DNA of 64,000 nt, from assembly GCF_019649055.1 (NCBI RefSeq), contig NW_026570298.1:248001-312000 (forward strand). The letters run 5' to 3'. This stretch comes from Paramacrobiotus metropolitanus (Eukaryota; Tardigrada; Eutardigrada; Parachela; Macrobiotidae). The position numbers were made by a program, and so were the translations under genes. Of the stretch, positions 53,001 to 64,000 are shown piece by piece (position 1 is the stretch's first letter; each line of letters begins with the position of its first letter). The notes beneath the pieces were generated by a model. That model worked only from the letters and a program-made list of their open reading frames with translations. It was not told the DNA's origin and ran no database searches.

Positions 53001-54950
53001 ACTTAGTAGCCGATCAGAGCAGCCTAACCACAGAATTCGGCCGGACCTACGATCTGGCCCTTCAAATCGCAACGCTACAGACTGTAAACCAGGATTCGCT
53101 ACCTTAGCCGACTACAGAATCGACTATGTTAACGTTAATGGTACCAGCGAAACATATGTTTTGGCCGACCACGGAAGCCGACCATAACGACCAACAGATG
53201 TCGACCTTATGGAAACAAGGGAAGAAGCAGACCAAGTCACGATTCGGGATCACGACTGCTACCATCTAAAACTCTGGCCGGCTTCTCCGTTTGAACCCAG
53301 ATTTATAGGCTCTCAACCAGGAACCTGTACCCGGAGTTCAACCGAAGTCTCCCCCGGAGGATATCGGATCAACCAACCAACTCACTGGTGACCACGACTA
53401 CGCACGCTTAGAACGTGCTGCCTTTCCTTCAAGGGGCCTCCGACGGTTTGGTTGACGTCTGACGAATCTGATGATATCTGAGGATAAGGCGACTCCGCCG
53501 ACCCGCTTCCCCATAACTTAAAACTTAACTTCCCCAAATCGAACATCCTAGGCAGACCACGCTAGTAGACACGGCCGGAACCCTTTTAACGAACCTCGTG
53601 GACGTGGGTCGCCTACTCCCAACAGAAGCGGCTTGGCGTCTCAGGTTCGCGACAAAGAAACGAAGAATCGGATCTGACACCACCTCAGGACTTGCATGTG
53701 CATAAAGTTAAAATTTCTTCCGGCAACCAGCCCCACATGGACTTACCGGAGAAACGGGCAGTCTGACTCAGGTTGGGACCCGTGGCACAACGCTGCCGAA
53801 GTGCGAGAACTGTACGCCAGTTTCAACCAAAAAGCTTTTCCTGTGTACTGAAGTCCTTTGTTACCACAAGCAACTACAATTGTGGATGATGTAGTACAAG
53901 TCACTTGGCCGACAGACGCCATGGCAAGAAGCCATCACCGACTTGAAATTAACCGTACGGAATTCGGAACGTCCAGAGGCAAGTCACTTGGAGCGACAGG
54001 TTAACCGGCCATCACGAGCTCGGATCCGACCGAGAGCACATATCAAGACGGAGTCGACCATATGATTCTTTACCATCCCTAGACGGGTGTAATAGAGTAA
54101 GTCATCTCGGTCGACTATGAAGGAGAACGTATGACCGACCACTAGTCGTTCGGATCACACGACCGAAAGGAGGTCGGAAAAGCACGACAACAAGTCGACA
54201 ACGCAACCATAAGTCGGACATCAACTTCCCACGGAAGATTGCAACTTTTGGACGGACGGAAACATACTTTAGTTGACCATCGGAAGTTGATAGCCGATCT
54301 TCAAAAAACACCATAGATAACCGACCACTGGTCGGATATGTTAACCGACCGACAACAGGTCGGCTTACTCGATTAACATCGAAGAAGAAGACGCAGAACT
54401 ATCTCTTTATATACGAATTCGACGAAAACAAACTTGCCTGGCCCCACTTGGGTGAAATAGTGCAAGTTATTCTAGCCGACCATCGACGGATGGAATGACC
54501 GACCACTGGTCGGATACCATTATGACCGACCACTTGTCGGATATCGTTACGACCGACCACAGGTCAGCTTACAATGGAATTCATCGGATGGAAATACTAC
54601 CCCTGGCCATAGAAGCGTAAGGTACTAGTCAACCGACCCTTTCCATCGTAGAAACTCAAGATTTCCAACCGGACTTTCGAGCCGGTTCGTATCAGTTAGT
54701 CATAACCAGGTTTGCGGTAGCAGATTAAACAGTTTTAACCGATCAATTTCAAACGGGATTACTGTACGGGTCGACCACAGAAGTCGCATCCTACAATTAT
54801 GATTTTCTCCGACCAGACCCTTGGGATTTGGAACTTAGCCGGATTCCCATGCGGTACTCTGGTGCAGCACCGAGTTCAAGCTTCCCTCGCGGGAGTTCGA
54901 ATTCCCGCCCAGAGGCATATTAGGCGTACGGCCCTCCGCGTGCTGCTCCG
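50050..54950. mobile_element. Degenerate element of unknown class
   Basis: A long stretch with higher GC and remnants of reading frames: 51222-51521 and 51567-51767 on the plus strand read LLNIPLYSPHWTRAG and LAVMQRDLLFTHGLYAGKYG, interrupted by stops and frame changes. The words GCCTCTGGGCGGGA (50072) and its complement (54905) lie near the two ends in inverted orientation and may be terminal repeat remains. From 52,700 on, palindromic words of ACCAC...GGTCGG type accumulate. I recognise no RT, integrase or transposase motif. Confidence 0.35.
54133..54566. repeat. Palindrome family GACCGACCAC-N-GGTCGG
   Basis: Five or six copies: about 54133, 54319, 54343, 54498, 54524 and 54551, usually followed by AT. 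Looser relatives (GTCGACCACAGAAGTCG type) occur from 52,750 to 54,790. It is different in sequence from the 23-42 kb palindrome. Confidence 0.6.
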
Positions 54951-55429
54951 CCCATACTTGGCGTGCGTGCACTCACTTACATGCCGTATTCGCCTCTCTC
55001 TTATACGTACGGGTGCTCCTACCCTGCACTCTCCGCTGAAGCGGATATAACGCGTGCGCACACTGAGCTGTACTTGCTCTCTCGTCCCTATCTCGCACTA
55101 CCACTCAGCGTTCATACGCTCGCGTTGGAGAGAGTCCAGTCTGCGCATCACACACAGCTGATACATCTGGCCACGACATGCCGCCAGCAAGCTTTCACGC
55201 CTAGACAGACGCAACTGACTTGCGTGCACGTTCTAGATTTAGGACAGACTGACATCGTTGTTCTTCCAGCATATCACGCGGTATTTGCTCCCTTTATTTG
55301 TCAATAAAGCACTATCGTGAGTCCTCGCACTTGTCCGTTAAACATAAAAAAACCTTCCTTCCTTTAATTATCCCTTCCTCGAGTCCAACCACATCGTCAA
55401 AACGTCGATTTCCTCTCTATTAACAGGAA

Positions 55430-55525
55430 TCTGCGGCAAAATAGTAAAAGGCTATTTCGCCGGTCATACTGCGGCAAAATAGCTAAAGGCTATTTTACCG
55501 CAAACACTGCGGCAAAATAGCCACT
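55430..55525. repeat. Hairpin array, second location
   Basis: Three units of the GGCAAAATAG...CTATTTTGCC family found at 47142-47445. Confidence 0.75.
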
Positions 55526-55656
55526 TCGTTATAATTATACAAGAACAGATAGACTAAAGTTGTCACAATTCTACAAGTAGTCATAAGAAAACATTAAAGT
55601 GCTTTAATTCAACGCTCAAGCTTGATTATAAAGACTTAGTGGAGGTGGAGAGCATT

Positions 55657-55998
55657 ATGGGTAGTGGGTGTGCTGTTGTTCCGCTTCTGCATGATGGTCG
55701 CTGGCATTTTGCTGCTGTGGTTGTCGCACGAGGTCACAAATCTTTGTTTTGCCTGGATACATGGCGAAGCGTTAGCGCTGTATCAGGTCGCGGAACACTT
55801 GCACCGCGCCGGCATTCCATCCTCCCTTTGAACAGACGAACGCCCAGGTCCAAAAATGATCCGGTACACGTTGATTGTGCCGGTATAGACTGGCACAATC
55901 ATCTCGCATCCGCGACGGCAGCCATCAAACAACAGGGAACTGTAACCAGTTTATGGCACAAGTACGACACGAGTGTGTTAAAGGGTTTAACATGGTAA
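55657..55998 (+). pseudogene. Ulp1-like protease fragment
   Basis: A 113-codon frame from the ATG at 55657. It begins with a segment typical of the C48/Ulp1 fold around its catalytic His and Asp: VVPLLHDGRWHFAAVVV, then FCLDTW. The catalytic Cys region is absent, so it is a fragment or a single exon of a larger gene. Its end overlaps the 3' end of the receptor pseudogene by 12 bases, tail to tail. It is not closely similar to the protease exon at 28-29 kb. Confidence 0.4.
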
Positions 55999-56989
55999 TC
56001 GATCTCTCCACGCTCTCCAAAACGTGCTGATTCTGCTATCCAGGTGTCGAAGGCTGAAACACACCACCAGCGGATCGATGACGGATTGTAAGGAATACAG
56101 CGTCGATGTGACGATACGGAGGGTCTCCAGTCGTCCGGACGGGAGAAAATCAATTAGCGCGAAATACGTCGTACTGGGCACCCAGCACACTAACACCGAC
56201 ACTGTAAATAACGTCATGGCCAAAAACGGTCGCAACGCCCCGCGACGCAACGAGGAAGCGGCCGCCTCCGATGGACGGGTTGCGTCACCAGATGGCGCCA
56301 CGGACGTTAAATCTTCCTTTCGCCTGTACAGCGCTTTCCACAGCAGCACTGGATAGAAAACGGGGATAAAGAAAATGGGAATTTTGAACAGGAGGGTGGA
56401 TTCCAGGATGTCCCACACCGCACACCGGCTGGGCGGCACCATTCACCCAGCAGCCCATCTCCAGCGGGAGCCGGAAAGACGCCGCATCGCGGATAATTCC
56501 CGGGAGCAGGACGATGTGCACGTACAGGATTATTCCCCCGCATAGACACCAGGCAATAGTGAAGGTGTGATAGCGGCGGAACGCCACCGGCCAGAAGAGC
56601 GCCCATCCGCGATTCACATTTATTAAGAGATGCAGATGGATTTGCGTTGCCGCTATGACGTACATGAAGTAGGTGTGCAGTGTGCAGGCGGCCGCGCTGA
56701 GTGGCCAGTGCGGATGCGGAAGAATCAAAGCTCTAATGGATCCTTCCACAACGGAGAAGAGAGCGTTGCTGCCGAGTAGCACCATCACGTACACATCGAA
56801 CGGGGCGCGGTGCTGGTGATTTCGCAAGAAAACCAAGATGAGCGCGATGTTGAGAACGAATGCCGGCACGGTTGTGCTGAGCAGTGCGGTCACGGAATGA
56901 TTGTGACTCGTAATATTGCCGGTGTGGGGTTGAATCCCGGTTGAGTTAATCGATTTATTTGCAAAATGAAGAGAAAAATTGTGTGCCAT
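55987..56989 (-). pseudogene. Class A GPCR, copy 3, frameshifted by a 7-base duplication
   Basis: Starts MAHNFSLHFANKS from an ATG at 56989 and matches the intact copy through TM4 and the loop with CWVNGAAQPV. Then the frame changes, and the rest (WDILESTLLFKIP to the C-terminal RLPC) continues in another frame to 55987. At 56414-56427 the heptamer CACACCG is present twice, whereas the intact copy has one equivalent. That tandem duplication explains the shift. Both halves are otherwise free of stops, so the lesion is recent. TM6 keeps CWVP and TM7 keeps DPLVV. Confidence 0.85.
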
Positions 56990-56999
56990 CGTTTTGAAG

Positions 57000-57650
57000 A
57001 CAAGCTAGGAGAAAGATATAATCAACGAATTCAACGAAAGAAATCAACGAATTCGCTGTTTGCATGGTGTCGGTAGATCTTTTATACGAAGAACTGAAGT
57101 AGTATGCAAAAGAAACTGATGTGTGTGTGTAAGATAAATTCGTCACAGTAGCTGGTCGGGAGCATTGCACTTTATTAACTGCGATCTGTTCCTGTCTGCT
57201 GCGTTCCCGACAATTAACGGCCGATTACATCATTCCAATTACTGCTGCTCACGACCGTGAAAATTGCATATATCCCTAGGTTCCTTATTCTGGTTGAAGG
57301 AAATTATTTTTACCTGTGGTTGGGCGACTTGAAGAGAGAGCGACGCACACGGCAATATTGTATAAGGTTTCACGTGCCCGGTAAGTGTTTTGTGTACTAC
57401 TGCGAACACACTTGCAGGAAATAGAATTTTCGCAAACGAATTCCAGCACGACTGTTATGCGCAAGATACGCGGAAGCCACATGTGTTTTCATTTCCTGTT
57501 TAGATGTGGGTTTCCGTAAACCTGTCTAATGACAATTAGGTAGCCAATTTAATCAAGTACTCTAGCGTGACAGGCGTAGCAGCACTGTTGGGCCTGTAAC
57601 ACGCTACCAGCTCTTGGTGGCTAACAATGTTGGTGTTACTGCTGCCTTTT
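57000..57650 (-). repeat. GPCR 5' flank, third copy
   Basis: Matches parts of 16250-16740 and 21700-22250, including TTACATCATTCCAATTACTG. It gives the extent of the duplicated receptor unit. Confidence 0.55.
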
Positions 57651-59102
57651 TAAGTTACTTTTTTGCCGCCTACCTTTCCAAGAAGCATGTTTTTGTACAT
57701 AAATTCAGTTGCCTGTAAATATTGACTCTGTTCTACTTGCGATGCTGTGTTTCCGCAAGGTTCTTATCGTGTGTTCCAGACGAGCAGCTGCGTATTGTCG
57801 TCGGTTAGCTGTGGCAGTCGCAATATTGCTTTGTTTGAGTGGGCACCAAATTAGTTGGAACATCATCTTAGATTTCGTCATTATTGTTCGATAATGATCA
57901 CTCACTCCGTGTAGCTAAATGGATGGATCTTCGGATTTTGAAAGATAGTCTACATCGAGCGCGGTTTGGATTTGGATGGGTGACCACTCTGAGTTCAGGC
58001 TGCGAGTGCATGGCCCGCAAGGCTGTGTGCGACGTGGTTAGTCGGCATCAGCGCTGACCGTACTGAGTGGCGTGTGCGTTTCTTCGACGCCTGGGCTTAA
58101 ACGGATCCTCCATGGTTCAACTCGCTCGTCGCATCAGGATAAAGCACCCGCGCTCCATTCCTCATTCAACTACGGATACGGCCGAACGATACGGATCTTG
58201 TTGTCTATAGCGTTTAGTCTGCGTGCTTTATACACGTTTATGTCAATGCTTATTAGCCATTGTCTAGTGTGCCAGTGCATGGGTCTAATAATGCTTGCAA
58301 TTCTGAGCTGTGTTGTATCATATGCCTTCTGTAGCGGAGTTTGATAATGAGCGTGTGTTGTGTTCGGCCAGGTTTAAATTCCCATGCTGTGTATGCAAAA
58401 CACAGCAGGTTAATGGGTTACCTGCTACCGAGATGAAACTATTAAACTATGTGACGTTGAATTACGCTTAAGGCAGCCAATAGTGTGAACCAGGCGGAGT
58501 TGTGCAATATATGCATTGGTATTATGCTCTTAAAGCATCTCAACTGGAATTGCTTATTATTGGAATTATAATATTGTCATAAAGCCGATCGGTGCAGCAA
58601 GAACCAACCAATACCACCAGCGTGGAAATGATAAAAAACTCTCAGCTGTTTTCAATAGTTTGCTCCTTGAATTATAGTCCCGTGAAGTTCTACGTGCATA
58701 CACTTCAGCATTGCATAATAATTATGTGTACATTTACATCTTTTCTAATTACCGTCTGAGCACGTAACCGTTCGGAATTCCGCTTTGCAGTAATGCAGCA
58801 TGCCTGTTTCACTGCCTGTGAGTGTGAATCACAGGTGCATGCAGTGTACACTGTACTTGTACAGCTTGTAGACTGCGTGCACAACACTCTGTATTGGGGC
58901 AGTACCCTTAAGTAAGAAAAACTTCAATTATTTTGCCATTATTATTTTGCCACCACTACCGCCCGGCAACGCTCCCGATCACTGGCATAACTCGGTACCG
59001 CAAAGACATAAAAGAGATTAGCAAAAGTGCCAGGGAATGAACGCTATGCAACCTAAGAGCTTTACGTCATCAGTTTCTGTGCTGGCACATTGACAGAGGT
59101 AT
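57651..59102. other. Spacer, no supported gene
   Basis: Several ORFs of 60-90 codons without domains. A 30-base stretch at 57970-58000 (TTTGGATGGGTGACC-like) recalls the 3' part of 5S rRNA but nothing around it supports a gene. Confidence 0.35.
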
Positions 59103-60075
59103 TTAGCGTTTTCTCCATTTCGTATACAGTGCAACGAGTTTGCTGTCAAGCTGTCGAAAGCTGAGACAAACCACTAACGGATCGATGACGGACTGCAGGG
59201 AATACAGCGCCGATTGGACGCTGCGAAACGTCTCCAACTTTTCTGACGGGAAAAAATCAATCAACGTGTAATAAATCGTACTGGGCACCCAGCACACCGA
59301 CACCGTAAATAAGGTCATGGCCAAGAACGGTCGCAGAGCACCGCGGCGTTGTGAATTGTGAGCCGACTCCGGTGGCGGTGCACTGCCAAAGGGTGCCACC
59401 GACGAAACGACGTTTTTCTGTAGCGCTCTGCACAGTAACACTGGACAGAAAACAGGAATGAAGAAGATGGGAATGTTGAACAGTAGAACGGATTCGGCAA
59501 TGAACCACACCGGTTGCGCGGCGTCGTTCACCCAGCAGCCAAACTGCACCGGCAGGCGGTAATACACGGCATCCTGGATGGTCCCCGGGAGAAGGATAAT
59601 ATGCACGTAGAGAATAAACGTCCCGCAAAGACACCAAGCCGTAGTGAAGGTGTGATGCCGGCGGAATGAAACAGGCCAGAACAACGCCCAATCACGGTTG
59701 ATGGTGATTAGGAGGTGCAGGTGAATTTGCACAGCCGCTACGATATACATGCTGTAGATGTGCAGTGTGCAGACGGCGGCGCTGAGTGGCCAGTGCAGAT
59801 ACGGATGAATTAACGCTTTGATGGAGCCCTCCACGAAGGTGAAGAGAGCGTTGCTGCCGAGTAGCACCACGACGTACACGTCGAACGGGGCGCGGTGCTG
59901 GTGATTTCGCAAGAAAACCAAGATGAGTGCAATGTTGAGAACGAGTGCCGGCACGGTTGTGCTGAGCAGTGCGGCCAGGGAGTAACTGTGCGTCGTACCA
60001 TTCTCGACGTGGTGTTCCGTCCAGGTTGAATTAGATGCGTTGTGCACGAAATTGAACAGAAGCGTTGGCTGTCAT
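59103..60075 (-). pseudogene. Class A GPCR, copy 4, start codon out of frame
   Basis: The frame 60047-59103 covers the N-terminus with two N-glycosylation sequons and all seven membrane segments; it ends YTKWRKR. Cys of TM3 and the second loop are kept, the DRY position reads NRD, TM6 has SVCWVP but is two residues shorter than in the paralogues, and TM7 has DPLVV. The ATG that aligns with the start of the other copies (60075, MTANAS) is one base out of frame and runs to a stop after 14 codons. No other ATG precedes TM1 in frame. It may therefore be a young pseudogene, use a GTG at 60047, or carry a sequencing error. Confidence 0.7.
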
Positions 60076-61527
60076 CGTGCTAAAGCGCTTTTGATGAATA
60101 ATACAGCAAAACCAGCGGATTCGATGCGTTATACCTGTGTAGTGCTTGTAGTGTATTTTATAGCGTCATAACGTGCTGGCGCGGATTTCCGGCATTTCTC
60201 GAAAAGAGTGTCTTATTATTAAACATCAAATGACCTTCTTGCTCTCGACACCTTACTCAACGCGCTGCGGCAAATTCTGTTGTTATGGCGCACTACGACC
60301 GGCGTTCCTGTACTTAACGATCCGATAACTGCACCGTGATAATTAGATTACTGAGATCCCTTTTCGTCACCCTGAAATAAAAGCGACGTTTATTGGAATA
60401 TACAAGTGCCGCACATTTTGCCTGGCAGATATCCGCGACCGCGAGCAAACGCTAAGTAATTAGATTTGACAAGTTACGTGTTATAACCGCTATAGTGTGT
60501 CACGGCTGCTATGCTGTACGAATGTAAAAACAACGTCATTTCATTTCCTGTTTATCTTCCTGCCTCCGTAAATCTGATCGGGTGTCCCGTGCCGCTGTCC
60601 TGTTCAATTACATGTGTAAAATTACAGTTAAAATCTTTAAGGCATTTACTGCGGGAGTCGCAAAGCCGGAAAATTCCGCTGCTCTGAATTTTGATGCCAT
60701 TGCCTTTTCCAAGGAAAGACCCGGTACATGCAGTTTTAAAAATTGTACAAAACTGTTCAACTTTTAGTGCGTTTGATTTATACCGAATGCCATACACTGA
60801 AGTGGAAAGCAATGTCGCGGATTTGTGGTACATCTTCTTCATCTATGTACCTCCTGTTACTGCGCTAAAAAAGTATGCACGGCAGAATTTTATTGTACAC
60901 ATGGTGCATACTGCTTGGTTCCCTGGCACTTTACAGTTTCCACTGTTACCGCAGTTATGCGTGATAAGAAAAGAAAGCGCAGCATCCGCTGGACCCGGTG
61001 AACGTGCTAGGCAGTGTTTGGCAGCCGTTGAACCTTATCACTGACTTCAACGTATTATGACTCTAATGGCACATTTTATCGTGCATGGTACTCGTGGCTA
61101 TGCTATAGCACTACTATCGTTAGACTTACACAAACTTCAGTTAGCTTTTGTATTATTTGTCACATAACACCAATAAATTAAGGTGGTTCGTATAATTATG
61201 TCTACGCGTGTTCAGTAACTGACTTACTGCTTGTACAGATATAATATTAATCGAAATACATCGTAAATTTCCAGCAGTACAATGAGATGAGCAAGAAATT
61301 TACAGAAGAAAGGCAATTAAAGTCAAAACTGGCGATATAGAATGCATAGTGTTTACCTACGATATCGAAAGTAAAGATAAAACAGGAAAAAGAGGATTTC
61401 TCACATTCTACCATTAAAAATGTCAGGCGAAATTTTCGGACTTGGTGTTAGATTTTAGGCTTCTACGTATTCACATTACATTTCTATTCTGTCATCATGC
61501 ATATGATTGCGTAATCCCTTAGCGGTC
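60076..61527. other. Spacer, no supported gene
   Basis: Short ORFs on both strands, none convincing. The promoter of the lectin gene must lie near its right end. Confidence 0.35.
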
Positions 61528-64000
61528 ATGGCGTCGCTTATAGTAATGCTGTTTGCACTGGCATGGCTGGGATCAGGTTAACACGTTCACTTTGCTGAAT
61601 TTTAAATATTATCATCTTTTTTTAATATGCAAAAAATGTTTCTTATGATGTCAGCTTATTAATTTAATTTTTTACATATTTTTGCCCTTTAGGTTATTTT
61701 TTTGTTTCGGGTTTTCGTTGCCCTGGCCATGATTGGTATTACCGAAAGGGCACCGATAAGTGCTATTATGTTATGGGAAAATCCAACAACAACGATCCGG
61801 ATGGTTTTCATGGAGGATTATCTGGCAGCAACACTTTTAACTATTCCATTGAAGCCTGCAGAGCTTTAGGAGGAAAAATACTAGTTTTGGAAGATTCTGA
61901 AGAGCTGGTAAGGTTGTTACCTAACGGTTTTTCGCTTATTTTAAGTGTTACTTTCTAATACTAAGTTTCTACTTGTTCCGTGCTACTAAATAATGGTAAT
62001 GAACTATTTTTCGTAGCATTAGAGACATTATTAAACAGAAGAATTTATTTTAGTATCGACGATTGGAAAGCGTTTTGTTTGATATTCCAATTTCATTATA
62101 CAAATAGGTCACTAGCATGCACACCTAGATTTTGCGTCTTCTCCAACTAAGAACTGCTATATGATGCTAAAGCATTTGCCACTGAAGTAAATTTTTGTTT
62201 TCAGAGTTGGCTCACTGCCAAAATTTCAGGATGTAAGCTGAACTCTGAACCGCTTGTTCACAACGTATCTAAACCAAGCTCGTAATAATGTTAACCTACT
62301 GCTTGAAAGATTCCTTTCTTTCAAACTGAATCATATTCTTCATAAAACTGGATACCAAACCCTTAAAATTTATATGCAAAAACCACTTTAAACTACCCTT
62401 GCTCAATTTGTTAGCATATAGTGAGTTTTGGATTGGGTTGACCTATGAGAATAATCAATGGGAGTGGACCGACGGCGACACTTTCAAACCATATACTGCA
62501 ATTCCAGGCTTGTATGACAATTTCATATTTTGTCAACTTAGGCGTTGCTTGTAGGTGTAATTACGGTACGAGTATATATGTATTCTTAATTTTGTAATAC
62601 AGAAACGTTCAACCTCCAACAAACAGGCCGGAATTACAACGTGGAATTTTAAATTACATTGCCAACAGAACATTCCAGGGATTTATCTTCAAAGCTGATA
62701 GCAGGCAAGAATCTAATGGATTCGTTTGCAAAGGAGACTGGAGTACGTGGCACAGCGAACAAAAAACAAAAAACCGGCCAAAAAATACAATTTTATCGAC
62801 AGACCACATTTATTACAAAAACGGTTCACATGATTTGAGTATTTTTGTAGGCGGCCGTCCATGGTGCAAAACGGAAGAAGGCTACGTTTATCATGATGGT
62901 CGCTGTTTCCGCCCAGTGTACGAGCCTTCAGGATTCGTCGAAGCAGAAGCACAGTGTCTGTATGTTCGCTTGATTACGTGAAACTTATAAGAAAAAAATT
63001 GATTATGCCCTGATAAACAGCGCCGACGGAGGATATCTTCCCGTTCCACGAACAGCAGCAATAAACAGTCGATTGGCGTACTGGTTTCGTGCCTACTTCA
63101 AAGTCAAGCAAACGTGGCTGGGAATTAAGATCTGGAATAAAACCGACTTAGTGACAGCCGATAATCTTCATTGGATGGATGGCACTCCAATGAAAAACAC
63201 ATCAGCAGATCTTTGGCGAAGTCACCCTGACTCCTACGTTAGGTACATATTATGTATATAACTTTTTCGTATCGAAGTTTTTTGGACTAATTAAACTGCC
63301 TTTCCAAAATTGTGAGTATAACTACAGTAAACATTTAGGTTTAAGGCATACTGTATGCTAAATAATGAGATTAAACCTGTATAAAATACAAGTTTGGACT
63401 GTTGGTGATAGGGATATACCAAACGGGGAGAATTACTGCGGTGAATACACCACACAGGCTGGCTATTACGGTGGACCATTTGGCTTTATCTGGATCGAAG
63501 CAATAGCGGAATGGGCCTTTACCACTGACTGCACCTCGCCTAGACCATACGTGTGCGAATCACCTTTAAGTAAACAAACGAAAGCAGAATTTATATCACA
63601 GAAAATTAGTATTTATGAACAAAACGAAAAGCAACGGTTTTTTGTAATATCAATGTGTAACGCCTGTGACCGGTTTGCAGATAAATGCCCCTGTGGATGG
63701 CATCAATCCGGAGCCATGTGTTATCAAATCAATTTAGGAGACGAGAGCCTGAAAAACTGGACGAATGCTCAAGCCACCTGTCGGCAGAAAGGAGGCGAGT
63801 TAGTGGCCATTCAAGAGTAAGTGGAAAGAGTCATCACGAGCGACAAAAGGTCGTTCTTGTAAATCTAACGTGTGGTCGACATGAACATTGCACAGTGCAT
63901 CGAAAAACATTTACATCGCGGACTTGATCTGGAAGTACGGCATCCACGACTGGGAAGACGGAACACAGCACGAATACTACTGGATTGGCTTGAAAGGTAA
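61528..64000 (+). CDS. Secreted multi-domain C-type lectin, 3' end outside the window
   Basis: Exons 61528-61576, 61693-61907, 62205-62232, 62415-62550, 62603-62959, 63021-63237, about 63385-63816 and 63896-63996, joining in consistent phases except for the start of the seventh, whose acceptor I could not fix. Exon 1 is a signal peptide (MASLIVMLFALAWLGSG). Three C-type lectin-like domains follow. The first starts CPGHDWYY...CYYV, continues FWIGLTYENNQWEWTDG and ends FVCK. The second starts CKTEEGYVYHDGRCFR and ends YVCES. The third starts CPCGWHQSGAMCYQ and has YWIGLKG at the window edge. WND-type calcium residues are not obvious in the first two domains. It is a predicted extracellular binding protein, perhaps immune or cuticle-related. 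Confidence 0.8.

Noticed and set aside
54880-54920. tRNA T-arm-like sequence with GTTCGAAT in a five-base stem
   Set aside because: No matching acceptor 5' strand, D-arm or anticodon arm precedes it, and the related word at 50072 is inverted, so a terminal repeat is more likely than a tRNA gene.
57960-58010. 5S rRNA-like stretch with a GGATGGGTGACC word
   Set aside because: Only about 30 bases fit the 3' internal region of 5S rRNA; the A-box side, overall length and terminator are not recognisable.

Overview
The window is eukaryotic nuclear DNA. Genes have introns with GT/AG borders, many only 55-70 bases long; there are rhodopsin-type receptors, F-box, homeodomain, AT-hook and C-type lectin genes, an LTR retrotransposon and many foldback repeats. 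The short introns and the expanded orphan receptor and F-box families fit a compact-genome ecdysozoan. A tardigrade of the Hypsibius type is my best guess; this is inference, since no ribosomal or mitochondrial marker is present.

Bases 1-22,250 hold a duplicated three-gene cassette on the minus strand: F-box gene, an unrecognised gene X, and a class A GPCR. The first cassette is split by a 10.3 kb Ty3/gypsy element with an env-like gene (1995-12322), which has a 4-base target duplication, nearly identical LTRs and a tRNA-type primer site. A 1.2 kb non-autonomous DNA element sits between its 5' LTR and its primer site. Downstream of env the retroelement carries an RFX-like DNA-binding reading frame. 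In each F-box copy, in the second gene X and in most receptor copies I can see a lesion.

Bases 22,770-42,320 look different. This block holds a multi-exon gene with a C48/Ulp1-like protease exon, lysine-rich genes, an AT-hook gene, a divergent homeodomain gene and several small genes. It is scattered with about twenty copies of a 13-base interrupted palindrome, ACCGTG-N-CACGGT, some inside introns. I did not see this palindrome elsewhere in the window. Parts of the block are repeated in direct and inverted orientation.

Bases 42,700-55,530 are repeat-dominated: nested hairpins, a 171-base inverted-repeat element, a foldback element with about 31-base tandem units, and a degenerate element whose right part carries a second palindrome family. 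Bases 55,600-60,075 return to receptors (one broken by a 7-base duplication, one with its start codon out of frame) beside a fragment of another Ulp1-like protease. The window ends inside a secreted protein gene with three C-type lectin domains (61,528-64,000).
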